Shown here piece after piece: positions 45,430 to 56,544 of a stretch of DNA of 64,000 bases (the stretch's first letter is position 1; every line of letters starts with the position of its first letter). This DNA comes from Microcebus murinus (Eukaryota > Chordata > Mammalia > Primates > Cheirogaleidae), in contig NC_134120.1 of NCBI RefSeq assembly GCF_040939455.1, positions 55,567,001 to 55,631,000 of the forward strand, read 5' to 3'. The notes beneath the pieces were generated by a model, which was given only the letters and a program-made list of their open reading frames with translations, did not search any database and had not been told where the DNA came from. Position numbers and translations under genes: made by a program.

Positions 45430-45652
45430 AAAGCCACACTTTCTTTTTTTTTTTTTTTTTTTTTTTCAGCTCAAACTATTTATTCAGCAGAATTTTGTTA
45501 ATTTTTTTTACATGATAGCTTTAGTTTTTTTTTTTTTTTTTCTTTTTTTTTTTTAAAGTTTTAATTATTTTTTTTTTTATTTTGGCATATTATGGGGGTA
45601 CAGATTTTAAGGTTTCAATAAATGCCCATTTCCCCCCAAAAGCCACACTTTC
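45430..45652 (-). mobile_element. 5'-truncated L1 tail with apparent 3' transduction and 14-bp target duplication
   Basis: AAAGCCACACTTTC at 45430-45443 is repeated exactly at 45639-45652. Reading the minus strand between them: about 85 nt of a young L1 3' end (with 'tacccccataatatgcc'), a first poly(A) (reverse of 45525-45554), about 58 nt of non-L1 sequence (45467-45524) with AATAAA at 45484-45479, then a second poly(A) of 23 (45444-45466) starting 12 nt after the signal. This is the layout of an L1 whose transcript read through its own weak signal into flanking DNA. Confidence 0.8.
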
Positions 45653-45654
45653 AC

Positions 45655-46035
45655 ATATTAAAAAGCCATTTGCTTTGAAAGTCTGTCTACAGCTTGCTAC
45701 ATCAGCGACAAGGTATGAATCTCAGTTTGTCAATATTGTAAGTGTGTTTCAAGGCAAGCTTTGTTGACTGGGCAAGAAGTAAGGGTTATTTTACTCATGT
45801 GTGTATGTCTCTAAAAAGTTCATCAAAGTTGGTGTGAAATAGGATGCACAGAAAACGTGCAAGAAGTCTTTCTGAAACAGGCTTTGATAGACAGACGTGG
45901 ACCTTAACCCAGTGACGATGTCCATCCTTCCTCAGTCCAGTCTTTCCTTTCTGGCTGTGGCTCTGCGATGTGAGTCGCGGGGAGGCAAGGGTCCAAGCCA
46001 GACGCTCGCCGCTTACAGTGGTAGATGGGGGACAC
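45655..46035. other. Unique DNA, no gene
   Basis: Nothing is recognised between the L1 insert and the Tigger-like element. Confidence 0.4.
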
Positions 46036-46038
46036 ACA

Positions 46039-47227
46039 CAGCCATGCATCGTGCAACGAGGATATGTCCCAAGAAATGGTCAATTAGGTGATTTCATCAT
46101 TGTGCGAACGTCATAGTGCACTTACACAAACCTCCACGGTGCAGCCGACTGCACACCCGGGCTGTATGGTATGGCCTATTGCTGCTAGGCTACACACCGG
46201 TACAGCGTGTTACTACATGGATACTGTAGGCAACTGTAGCACAGTGGTAGGTATTTATGTATATAAACATAGAAAAGGTACAGTAAAAATGTGGTATAAG
46301 AGATAAACATGATGTACCTGTGCAGGAGACTTCCCGTGGATGGAGCTTGCCGGGCTGGAAGTTGCTCTGGGTGGGTCAGTGAGCGAAGGTGAGGGCCTCG
46401 AACATCACTGCGCACTCCTGTAGGTTTATAAACACCATGCGCTTAGGCTAAACCACATTTAAGAATTTTTCTTTATTCAAGATAGATAAATTAACCTTAG
46501 TTTACTATAACTTTTTTTCTTTATAAATTTTTGGATTTTCTTAAACCTTTGATTCTTTTGTAATAGCACTTAGTTACTTACATTCCACAATTGTACAAAA
46601 TATTTTGTTTCCTTCTTATTCTACAAGCTTTTTCCTATTTAAAAAATTTTAATTTATTTTTTTACATTTTACACTTCTTTGTTAAGAATGAAGACACAAA
46701 CACACATTAGCCTAGGCCTACACAGGGCCAGGATCGTCAATGTCACTGTCTTCCACTCCACATCTGTCCCACTGGAAGGTCTTCAGGGGCAGTGACACAC
46801 AGGAGCTGTCGTCTCCTATGGTACTGATGTCTTCTTCGGGATACCTCCTGGAGGCCCTGCCCGAGGCTGTTTTACAGTTCACTTGTTTTTTAAATAAGTA
46901 CATGGTGTATGCTCTAAAATAACAATCAAAAGTATATCATAGTGAATATGCAAAAGCAAACCAGTAACATCGTCATTTATTATTACCAAGTACTATGAAC
47001 TGCACATGATGGTATATGCTGGACTTTTGTCCAGCTGGCAGGGCAGTGGGTTTGCTTGCACCAGCATTGCCACAGACACCTGAGTAGTGTGGGTTGCTCT
47101 GCGATGTCAGAACGGCCACGACGTCACTAGGCCGTAGGAGTTTCTCAGCTCCATTAAAATCTTATGGGACCACTGTCGCGAGTGTGGCTTGTTGTTGACC
47201 AAAGTATTGTTATGCAGTATGTGACTA
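46039..47227 (+). mobile_element. Tigger-like (Tc1/mariner) DNA transposon, copy A
   Basis: The left end resembles CAGCCATGCATCGTGCAACGA and the right end runs to '..gttatgcagtatgtgact', degraded terminal inverted repeats of the Tigger3/4 type. The internal marker 'cacaaacctccacggtgcag..ggtatggcctattgctgctaggc' also fits. About 1.19 kb is present where autonomous Tiggers are about 2.4 kb, so it is an internally deleted copy. A transposase C-terminal remnant is readable on the minus strand (46718-46903, ends DSDIDDPGPV). TA target sites are no longer clear. It cannot move itself. Confidence 0.8.
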
Positions 47228-47229
47228 TA

Positions 47230-50200
47230 TGTGAGTGTGTGTATGTGTGCACACGTGTGCATGTATTTTGGGTGGTGGGTCACGTGGCCATCTTTTGACT
47301 GAGTTCTGGCCTCACGTAAATAGCCTGGTAGCTTGTGGCTGGCTAGTAAGTCCTGGCGATAGTCGGGTTGCACAGGAAAATGACAGTTGTGCAAACTTAG
47401 CTATGCCGAAGGATCTTGTCCAGGTCAGGCTTCGCCATAGGAGCGTCGGGGCGACTTGGCGGGAGGGTGTGGGGCAGCGGCGTCTTCCTGCTTGGTGGGG
47501 CTGCTATGCAGGGAGGGTGCTAAGGCAGGCCAGGCCTGGGGTCGCCGTCTGACCTGTCCTTACCCTGCGCCCTCCGTACTCCTCAGCTCACCCGCAGGCA
47601 CCGCATCACGCGCTGGAGGAGTGAGAGACCCAGGCCTCCTGCGCCGTCAGTCTCCCTTCTGCACGTCCACCCGCCGTCCTGAGGACTGCCCTGCTGAAAT
47701 CCTAGGGACACCAGACTCACACGGACCCCTCTCCTGCTCCCACGAGGGAGGAGGGGACATTCCCCGCACAACCCACCGAGCCACATGCCCTGGAGTGGGC
47801 CTGTGCCCCGGGGGAGCCCCGCTGAAACACCCTCCAGTTGTCTTTGAGAAGAAAGGCAGTGACGCCCCCTCTCCCAGGGACAGCGGAACGGGAGGCCAAG
47901 CGCGTAGGCTCTGCCGTGGGTGGCGGCAGTCGCGGCCACCGTGTTGGGCCTTGAGGGGTGCGTACACGCCCTGGAAGGCTGGGGCCCAGGTCTCCTCTGC
48001 AGGATTTTGGAAACAGGCAGGCTCTCTTCTTTTTGCACGCTTGCCTTGCTGCAAGGCAGAGGATTGAAAACCCTTCTCATCAGCTCCTGCTGGGACACAG
48101 CCGTGGCCAGGGAGCAAGGTGACGGACAGGGTGGGAGGGCACAGGTGAAGCCCAGCCACCCCTCCCAGCCCCCGATTGCTTTATCTCTACTGTGCAGTGA
48201 GGGTGGAGATATTGGGGAAATAGCAACTCTTATGTCCCTTGGTTGTTTGGATGATTAACATGATTTTTGTTGAAGTGCCATGTAATCTACGAGGTGTTAC
48301 ACAAATGTTATTTTTATCATTTTTATCCACGTGTCCCTTAAAACAGTTAAACATTGGACTTGCACTTGTCAGTTTCTAACAACATTGTGGGGGAGAGAAA
48401 TCAATGAGCTGAAAATCAAACTGCTCTCAAAACACCACAAGAAAGCAGTGGCTTTGTCACCTGTTGTTGGGCAGGCAGCACATGTACGGTGTCTCCTTCC
48501 CAGCAGGGCCAGGCCTGGATGAAACCGCAGCAACAGGAATCTGCAGGAATCTGCAGGCAGGAACGACATAAAACAGACCCTCATGCAGATAGGAGAGCTT
48601 CTCCACCTCGGAGTCAAAGGAACCACTCTCGCAGCCTGTTCCCAGTGCCACAGCAGGAAGGATGGGATTTGTCATTAAATCCCTTAAAAGATTACAAATC
48701 AAGCTCAACTAGGATCCTGCATGGAAATTTCTACTGGGACTTATTTCTTAAAGGCTCATTCTCATTGCACAACCATTTCGAAATCACTGAATTCATAAAC
48801 ATCTACTGTGTAGTAATGAACTCCTCTCATTTCATAGGTGTTCTGGGAAAAGTTTGACGTTTAACAGGGAGAGCTGTGATCTGAAGTCTTTAGGTCAGCA
48901 TCTGGAGCATGGAACTTTTTGGCGACTATTTGCAGACAGATCCAGCAAAAATCACTCACATTCTCAAAGGTCCTCTGTCTGGAATGGGAGCATGTTTTGT
49001 CTTTGAGGGTGGGCGAAATGATGTCCCTCCCAGCTGTCGTGACGATTACAGGACGAGCTAGTTTGCAAAATGCTGAGAGCAGGGGAGAGGAGCAGAGGGC
49101 AGAGAGCACAGGTGAGGGTGATGGCTCCGGAGGCTCTGGGGGAGTCAGAAGAGGGGCTGGGGCCCTGGTGGGAGCTCTCTGGAGGGGTGAGGTCACCAGG
49201 TGAGGGAGAATGCTGGCTCGGACCTGTGCCCTGGGTGCACGCCGGCACCCATCCTCTGGGGACACTCTGGGCCCAGATGTGGCTGCAGCTGCTCATCCCA
49301 TCCGGGGTGGGGACCTGGAGCTCTGACTTGGGCCGGGCCTGGTGGACACCCTTGGGGTAGGGTGAGGCTCCCAGGAGAAGCACTATTTTCCCTTTCAGTC
49401 CAGAGCTAACCTACTGAGGAGTCCCCGGGGACACGGAAAGGCAGGCCAGCCCTGAGGCAGGACTCTGGAGGCCTCTGTACTTCGCTTGTAACAAGATATT
49501 TCCCAGTCGCATTTGCTTACTCCCATATGAGGGAAGTCATTTTTCAACGCCCCTCCCCCCATGCCATTGTAACGGATGCTGGTTTATTTTTGGGGACTGA
49601 AATGCGGATGGACACTGGGTCCCCTGATTCTTTTCAGTTATTTGAGACAGATGTCATGTTACCATTATAAAAATCAGTTTGCAAGCTCAGTTTAGGGGCC
49701 TCTTGACCAAAGATGCACAATGCCACGAGGTGGAAGCCCTCAGCTCACATTTTGTCTCGCTGGCTTCCCGCCGCAGCCCGCCTCTTCCTTGCCGCGTGGC
49801 CGGTCCGTGCTGCGCCCTCATGGGCCTGAGCCTGTGCTGGGCCAGACCCAGACTCTCCTGGTCTCAGTCACCAGACTTGGACAACATGACTAGACAGGCG
49901 CTTGTCTGGAGGGCCGGGCTCTAAGACTTCCCAAGGCATGCAGCGCTTGCAGGACAGGGAGTGAAGCAGCACGACAGTGTCACAAGCAAGCAAAACAGTG
50001 ACTACGAGGCCGAGCACATTGTTGGGTTGTGTGTTTGGTCGAACCCTTGAGAAAAATCCTACCACTGTCCAAGCGAATCTGATAATTGAGTAGTATTTGC
50101 AGAGATGGTGGCTCACGTTGAACTGGTTTTGCCATTAGATTCCTGGGAGAGTAAAGTACTATCAGAAGATGAATCAGCATTCGTCCTCTGCTCTAGCAAA

Positions 50201-50925
50201 GCCAGAAACCACAAGCTCTTAAATCTCTCTTTATTCCTTTTGTCCAGGCGGGGGCAGAAGCTGGGAGCTTTCTTTAGTCCCGCTGTGTGATGTGATCTGC
50301 AGTGATGGCTGGCGGTACCTGCAGTAAAAGAAACAGCTGGGAACAGTCATGCCCCGTTTTCTCGGCGATATAAGGCAGGCTAGAAGTCTGTGTCCATCAC
50401 CCGTCACTCACCGCTTCTGAGACTGCACGTGGGACTAATTAGCTAGGCCAAGGGGTCTCCGAAGGCCTGGGTTCGGAAACCAAACTCCCCTGACTGCATG
50501 GGCGGCGTCCCTGGGTGCTGGACTTCATTAACCTCTGCCTAGTTGATGCTGATTTGATGCAGGATTTTTAGTACTTCACAAAGTCATGCTTATCCCTCTG
50601 GGTGATAAGAACCAACAGGGCCATTTGGTAGGAATGGCCCAAGCCACCTGCAGTGTTCCCCTGCAGCCTAAAACCAATGTGCTCTATCAAACCGCCAGGT
50701 GTTTATTATGCGGGACTTTGGGCCACCTTTGGGATTCCAAGTGTCCCCTGCTTGGGGAACCTGACCTCAGGGGAGGATGTGGACGTGTAAGAACACAGGA
50801 GACCCGCTGGAGAGGCGCACAGAGTGGTCGCGGCAGTGGCGGGGAAGGACGGTGCGGCGATGCTCGCCACGTGGTGCCTGGGGGGGCCTTGGCGGGGAGG
50901 TGGGAGGCCCTGGCCACATGGGAAG
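47230..50925. other. Unique, partly GC-rich DNA
   Basis: A short TG-rich tract lies at 47229-47270. At 47450-48260 a 203-codon plus frame overlaps 171- and 170-codon minus frames, again without domains. A small direct repeat (CAGGAATCTG twice) lies near 48534-48553. No gene is recognised in this 3.7 kb. Confidence 0.4.
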
Positions 50926-50927
50926 AT

Positions 50928-51113
50928 TAGTGGTTCCCAACCTTTTCCACACCAGGAACCATTTTCATGGAAGGCAATTCTTCCATGGACCGGGTGGCGG
51001 GCTGGTTCTGGGATGAGTCAAGCACATCACTTCTATCATGCACTTCATTTCTATTATTACATTGTGATATATAATGAAATAATTATACAACTCCCCACAG
51101 GTTGGGGACCCTG
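50928..51113 (+). mobile_element. MER1-like hAT-Charlie MITE
   Basis: The left end TAGTGGTTCCCAACCTTTTC and right end CAGGTTGGGGACCCTG form the inverted termini. Between them 'aaccattttcatggaaggcaattcttccatggaccgg' and 'cacttcatttctattattacattgtgatatataatgaaataattatac' match the MER1 consensus. It is internally deleted to about 186 bp. No 8-bp target duplication is readable. Confidence 0.85.
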
Positions 51114-51114
51114 C

Positions 51115-52190
51115 TCTGGGGAAATCTTACAGCTCAGAGCCACGTGCTGGGACACGTTTGCTGAGGGAAGCGCAGTTAAGCCCCTCTGAGGACAGAGCTT
51201 GGGAGGAGCAGCACCTCGTCGCTCTTGCCCTTGGGTGACTGAGAGCACACAACTGCTCAACTTTGTTCACTGTCAAATAAGGATCATAATTTCTAAAAAG
51301 AATTATAGGCTTATACCTCTGCTCCCAGCCTGCCTGTGTTAGTGGGCCCTACCTCCCTGCCACTAATTCTGCCAGTGGCGGCTTCAGAAGACGCGATGAC
51401 AAGCCTCCACGGTGACAGGACTCCACAGGCCGTTAGATTCCGGGAAGCCTCTGGGGGCAATTTCCCAGTGGAAAAATCTCTGGTTCTATGAGCATTCAGG
51501 GTTGAAATAAATGTAGATTTATTTCGTCTATGAAGTTTAATTAAACGGAAAAATAAAGCCTTTCTTCCACAACTGAAAACTTTAACTGACATGGAGAAAA
51601 GGAGACTTATTTTTAAGTTAGTAAGAAAAACTCCAGTGTTTCAGGTTTTGGAAGCCAGTCTTTGCTTTTACACTAAATGGAACCCATGAAACCCGCAGTG
51701 GCAGACATGTGGCCTATTTTGCTTGCTGTGTTTTGAGGCCGTGACGCTGGGCTGGGGTGCTGTGTCCCCATGAGAGGCTGGAACGGCCACGGCAGCGCTG
51801 TGGCTCGAGGAGGTCCGAGCAGGTGCGCGGGGGACGGGAGGGAGTCTCGGGGCCGGGGGTGGGGAGGGCAGAGGGTGCGGAGGGGCCCGGCCGCCCTCCA
51901 GGGTAGGTCCAAGTCTCCGAGAAGTGTCACGCCAAGGGAGCGCTGTGACAGGGCTGTGTCTTCAGAGGGTCTCTCGGGCGTGCGGGGAGGTGAGAGGGCA
52001 AAGGCTGGGACACGTCTGCCAACCAAAACGTGCGGCCCCTCCCAGAGCCACACTCCTGGAGTGTTCTAGGGGCAATATGGAACAGACGCCCAAAGTGAAA
52101 CAGTGCCCGAGTGCAGCACACCGGCTGGGCGACGCTGTGTGGGGCCGCACGCTGGCTGTGTGGACGCAGCTCCTGTGTGCGCGTGTGTGT
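51115..52190. other. Unique DNA; AT-rich island at 51470-51620
   Basis: The AT-rich part contains GTTTAATTAAAC at 51535-51546, a perfect 12-bp palindrome of the homeodomain-dimer kind, plus several ATTTA/AATAAA words. 51770-52070 is GC-rich with opposed open frames lacking domains. Confidence 0.4.
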
Positions 52191-52194
52191 GTTT

Positions 52195-52525
52195 TTTAAA
52201 TAATCTTTATTTATTTATTTATTTTACGTGGCAAATAAAGAATATGTGCATTTACTACGAACGACATGTCGTTTTGAAATATGCATACATGTAGAATCAC
52301 TAAATTCCACCAATTTACATGTGCATTATCTCATATACTTACCATTTTTTGTGTGTGATAAGATCACTGAAAATCTTCTCTTTCAGCAATTCTCAAAAAT
52401 ACAATATCTGAATAGTAACTATGGTCACCACATTGTACAAGAGATCTTTTGCACTTATTTCTCTTATCTAACTGAAATTGTGTTTCCTTTGACCAAAGTC
52501 TCCCGCTCTCCATGTCTTGTGTTTT
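52195..52525 (-). mobile_element. L1M 3' UTR fragment
   Basis: The plus strand reads as the reverse complement of an L1M tail: 'aaataatctttatttatt', 'gttttgaaatatgcatacatg', 'tacttaccattttttgtgtgtgataagatcactgaaaatc', 'aatagtaactatggtcaccacattgtacaagagatc'. Confidence 0.8.
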
Positions 52526-52687
52526 CTTGAGGCAAAAAGTCTGGGTAGCGAGTTACGTCTGGCAAAATCCTGTGGACCAGACAGGTGAATTTCAGCATTG
52601 AGTAGGAGCCTGACATTAGGACGCAGCGACCTCAGCTCTCCCTGGACCCGTGCCTGGGTGGAAAACGGCATATTTTCACTCAAATCC

Positions 52688-52800
52688 CTGGCCTACCGCC
52701 CGGAAACATCATCTGGGGAGCTTTAGAGAGCACTGATGCTTGGATCCCATCCCTGCAAGACTAAATCAGAATCCCAGGAGATGGGATGGGGCCCAAACAA
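52688..52800 (+). mobile_element. MER5-like hAT-Charlie fragment
   Basis: 'cggaaacatcatctggggagctttagagagcactgatgcttgg', 'aaatcagaatcccagg' and 'gatggggccc' follow MER5A in order. Confidence 0.65.
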
Positions 52801-52875
52801 CATGGGTCTAAAGGGGGCCACCAAGTGGCTAAAAGGCAGCAAGTGTTGAGAAAAACCCGTAGAGGGCTCAGAGGA

Positions 52876-53280
52876 GTGGACAGTGTCCCCTAACCCCCAA
52901 ATCGATGTTCACTTGAACCTGAGGACGTTACCTTATTTGGGATAGGGTCCTTGAAGATGGGATTAGTTAAGTCGAGCTCCTCCTGGAACAGAGAGGGCCC
53001 TGGGGCCAGTGACTGGCGTCCTTGTAGGAAGAGGAGAGGGCACAGATACACGCAGAGAAGGAGGCTGTGTGGAGACAGAGGGAGGAACTGGAGCTACGGG
53101 GCCACCGGAGGCTGGAAGGGGCAAGGAAGGAGGTCCCCTACAGCCTCCAGCAGGGCATGGCCCTAGGGACAGCTTGCTTTCAACCTCCAGCCTCCAGAAT
53201 CGCAAGAGGAAACATTTCTGTTGTTTCGAGCCACCCCATTTGTGGCCACCCCTTACAGCAACCCTAGGAAACTCAAACAG
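52876..53280 (+). mobile_element. ERVL-MaLR type LTR
   Basis: 'tggacagtgtcccctaaccccc', 'gttaccttatttgggatagggtcc', 'gatgggattagttaag', 'tggcgtccttgtaggaagagg', 'gcctccagaatcgcaagaggaaacatttctgttgtttcgagccacc' and 'cagcaaccctaggaaactcaaaca' give the layout of a MaLR-related LTR. The subfamily is not certain. Confidence 0.75.
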
Positions 53281-53284
53281 AGGG

Positions 53285-53600
53285 GTTTACTGGACCTGAC
53301 TCACACGCCTCGTCCCTGAGGTATGAACAGATTTGTATCTGAAGACGCTCTTCAGGGCCTGACGGTCGCACAGCGTCTAGGCGCGCTGCTTCTCCCGGAC
53401 AGCTGCAGAGACTCGGCGTCCTCCAACACCCCATGCTTGTGAGGCTGCACCGGAGCCTCGCCACAGAGGTCCGGGGTAGGCAGAGGCTCCTGGAGTCTGG
53501 CCACGTGAGGAGCGTGGCTGCCCCTGGGCTCTCAGAGCAAATGCAGGAACAGCTGTAACTACTCACGCGCCGTGCGGTCGCCCCTGCGCCGTGGCCACAG
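53285..53600. other. CpG-rich short spacer
   Basis: CpG is moderately dense (roughly 20 in 300 bp). No gene or repeat is recognised. Confidence 0.4.
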
Positions 53601-53602
53601 TG

Positions 53603-54738
53603 CAGCCGTGAGCCGCGTGACAGCGTGCAGTTAATGACGGACCGCACATACGATGCTGGTCCCCTACGACTATGGCGGAGCTGAAAGATTCTGGTTGCCT
53701 AGTGACATCTTAGCTGTCCCAACGTGGTGGAGCACAGTAAACAAGCCACTGCACTGCCAGTTGGAGAAATGTCTGGCACATACAATCACGTGCAGTACAT
53801 CGTACTCGATGATGACAGTACAGGACTACGCCACTGGTTTATGTATTTACTATACCTTTTACCATTATTTTGGAGTATGCCCTTCTACTTATTAAAACAA
53901 AAAAGCTAACTATAGAACAGGTTCAGGCAGGCCCTCTAGGCGGCATCCAGAGGACGGCATTGTCACCATGGTGACAACAGCTTCCTGCGTGTTACTGCCC
54001 AGAAAACCCTCCAGATGTGGAGTGGAAGACAGTGACGTTGATGATCCTGGCCCTGTGCAAGCCTAGGCTAATGTGTGTTTGTGTCTTAGTTTTTAACAAA
54101 ACGTTTAAAAAGTAAAAAAAAAAAATTTAAATAGAAAAAAGCATACAGAATAAGGATATAAAGAAAGAATATTTTTGTCCCACTGTGCAATGTGTGCTTT
54201 AAGCTGTGTTATTATGAAAGTCAAAAAGTTAAAAAAAATTCAAAAGTTCATAAAGTAAAAAACTTTATAGTACACTAAAGTTAATTTAAAAAAATTTTTA
54301 AAAATCAATTTGTTATGGACTAAGTTTACCATGGTTACAAAGCCTACGCAGTGTACAGTAATGCCCAGAGCTTCACGTTCACTCACCACTCACTCGCTGA
54401 CTCACCCAGAGCAACTTCCAGGCCCGTGAGCCCCACTCACTGTAAAAGTGCCCTATACAGGTGTGCCATTTTTATTTCTTACACCCTACCTTTCCTGCAT
54501 ATGTTTGGATGCATAAATGCTCACCATTACGTTACCGTTGCCTGCAGTAGTCAGCACAGTGACATGCTGGACAGGTGTGCTGTCTGGGAGCAACGGGCTC
54601 TGCCATATGGCCTAGGTGTGTAGTGGACCATGCCATCCAGGTTTGTGTAACTATACTCTATGATGTTGGCACAGTGATGAAATCACCTAAGTGTGCAATT
54701 CTCAGAATGTGTCCCCACAGATAAGTGATGCATGACTG
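53603..54738 (-). mobile_element. Tigger-like (Tc1/mariner) DNA transposon, copy B
   Basis: The right end ATAAGTGATGCATGACTG and the left end near 'cagccgtgagccgcgtgac' are the degraded termini. The internal order is the reverse of copy A, including the remnant 'gtggaagacagtgacgttgatgatcctggccctgtgcaagcctaggctaatg' of the transposase C-terminus. The length of about 1.14 kb is close to copy A, so both descend from the same internally deleted form. It is non-autonomous. Confidence 0.8.
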
Positions 54739-54759
54739 CATGTATCGTAGATTTCTCTC

Positions 54760-56540
54760 TCAGCCTTCTCCAAAGGCATGTGCACCACCTGTCAGGGGAA
54801 GGGGAAGTAATGAGACTTTGGGAGTTTATTAGACCCAAAATGCTACTATGGCCCACCAGCCAGAGTAGGACATTGTTGGGGTCTGATTGATTCACAGTTT
54901 TGATTTGGGTCCATTCATTGCACAGTGGCCACGTGTATCTCTGAACACATGCTAGGCTTACACCCCCAGTTTAGGAATACATAATTGGAATAGACAAGCT
55001 CCGTAACCAGCAGAATTTCCACACTGTTTTCCTGACCCATGGAATGACACAAGGCTATTACAGTGAGAAACACCAAGTGGAAGTTTCTAGAACTGGCTCT
55101 ATCTCCACACATAGTAAACCAAACGCATTATGGCATTCCTCAAAGGGCTGCAGAGATTACTGCCACTGTCAATAACTTGAAAGCCAGAGCTAGTGAATCC
55201 TACATTATCTCTATTTACCTTACCTATTTGACCTGTGCAGAAGACAGATGGATTTTAGAAACAATGGATTATTGTAAACTTAATCCAGTGGCAACTCCAA
55301 TTGCAGTTGCTATTCTAGATGTGTATTCTTTACACGTCACCTAGCACCTGGTCTGCAGCTATCATGCTTGCAGATGCTTCTCCTTTCTCCACCTGTTGGT
55401 AAAGATCATCAGAACCAGTCTGCTTTCAGCCAGCAGAGCTAGCGATACATCTTCACTGGACTAGCCTGGGGTTATATTAACTGTCTCTGCCATAATCTAA
55501 TCCATGGGGATCTTGATTTTCTCTCCATTCCGCAGACTTTGTGCTGGCCTACCACATTGGCGGTAGTTGATAGTACCATCCTGTTTGGACCTGGTGAGCA
55601 GGAGGTGAGTTGGAGAGCAACCGGCCTAGATGCTTTGACAAGACACGTGTGGATATAAATTCCACAAAAATTCAGGAGCCCTTCATCTCAATGAAAATTT
55701 CTAGGAGTTTCATGCTCCAAGACATATTAAAATATCCCTTCCAAGGTGAACAGTTTCTGCATCTAGCACCTTCCCCAGTAGGAAAGAAATGCAAACTCTA
55801 AATGTGCCTTATTGGATCTCGGAGGCTACATTTACCTCATTTGGTCATGTCATGCCGTGCCTTTTGTTGAGTGATCCAAAAGGCTGCCAGTTTTGTGTGG
55901 GTCTCATGACAAAAGAAGGCTGTGCGGTAGACCTCTTTGAACTCCTCTGCCACTGCTGTGTGGTACAGCAGATCTGACGGCACCTGGTCTCTGCCAGACA
56001 GGACGCTATACTGAGACGCTGGCAGGCCCCTCTCAATGAATCATAGAGAAGGGCTCCAGGATTTTCAAGCATAGCTATGCCATTCTCTCCTTTTAAGAAA
56101 TACCTTCTGGCTTGTGACAGGGTCAAAGAAGAGACTGAATACTTCCACAGGCCACCATCCAAACCAAACTGCCCATCACCAACCAATCCATAAAGTTGGA
56201 GATGAGTGCAGCACTCCGTCCCCAGGGGAGGTGTGGGCAGTACTATAATATATGCAATACTGGGTACTGCAGTAATATATGCAGTGCTGGGCTTGAGCAG
56301 ACCCTGAAATCACATGTGAATTATGCGAGCAAGTGGCTCAGAGTCTTCTAGATCTGCCACGTTGCCTTCTCTCTCAACCTCCGCTACGGCTTCGCTGGGA
56401 CTTCCCTGTGACCAGTTGACTGAGCAGGAAAATCTTTAGTCCTAGTTTACAGATGGCTTTGCAGGATATGGCCACCCAAAGACGGACGAAGTAACACACA
56501 GGCTCCTATCTGGAGAGAGACTCAGCGTGTCCTTTGGTTG
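54760..56540 (+). mobile_element. Decayed ERVL (class III endogenous retrovirus) pol remnant
   Basis: From about 55240 the plus strand follows an ERVL pol gene from reverse transcriptase into RNase H, with markers such as 'ggattattgtaaacttaatccagtgg', 'gatccaaaaggctgccagttttg' and 'ttgactgagcagg' in order. Stops and frameshifts occur throughout. The active-site region (about 55550-55590) has lost the catalytic aspartate pair, and an in-frame block is missing around the RNase H start. Integrase, env and LTRs are not identified. The left edge is uncertain. It is non-functional. Confidence 0.75.
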
Positions 56541-56544
56541 TATG

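Noticed and set aside
46718..46922. Small frames suggesting a host protein (ends DSDIDDPGPV on the minus strand)
   Set aside because: This is the remnant of the Tigger transposase C-terminus. A matching remnant occurs in the second copy near 53935-54065.
47456..48159. 203-codon plus frame with 171- and 170-codon minus frames
   Set aside because: All three cover the same GC-rich DNA, which is inconsistent with real coding.
55610..55977. Small frames in the ERVL region as possible domesticated proteins
   Set aside because: They are short, interrupted pieces of decayed pol with the active site lost. There is no sign of a maintained frame.
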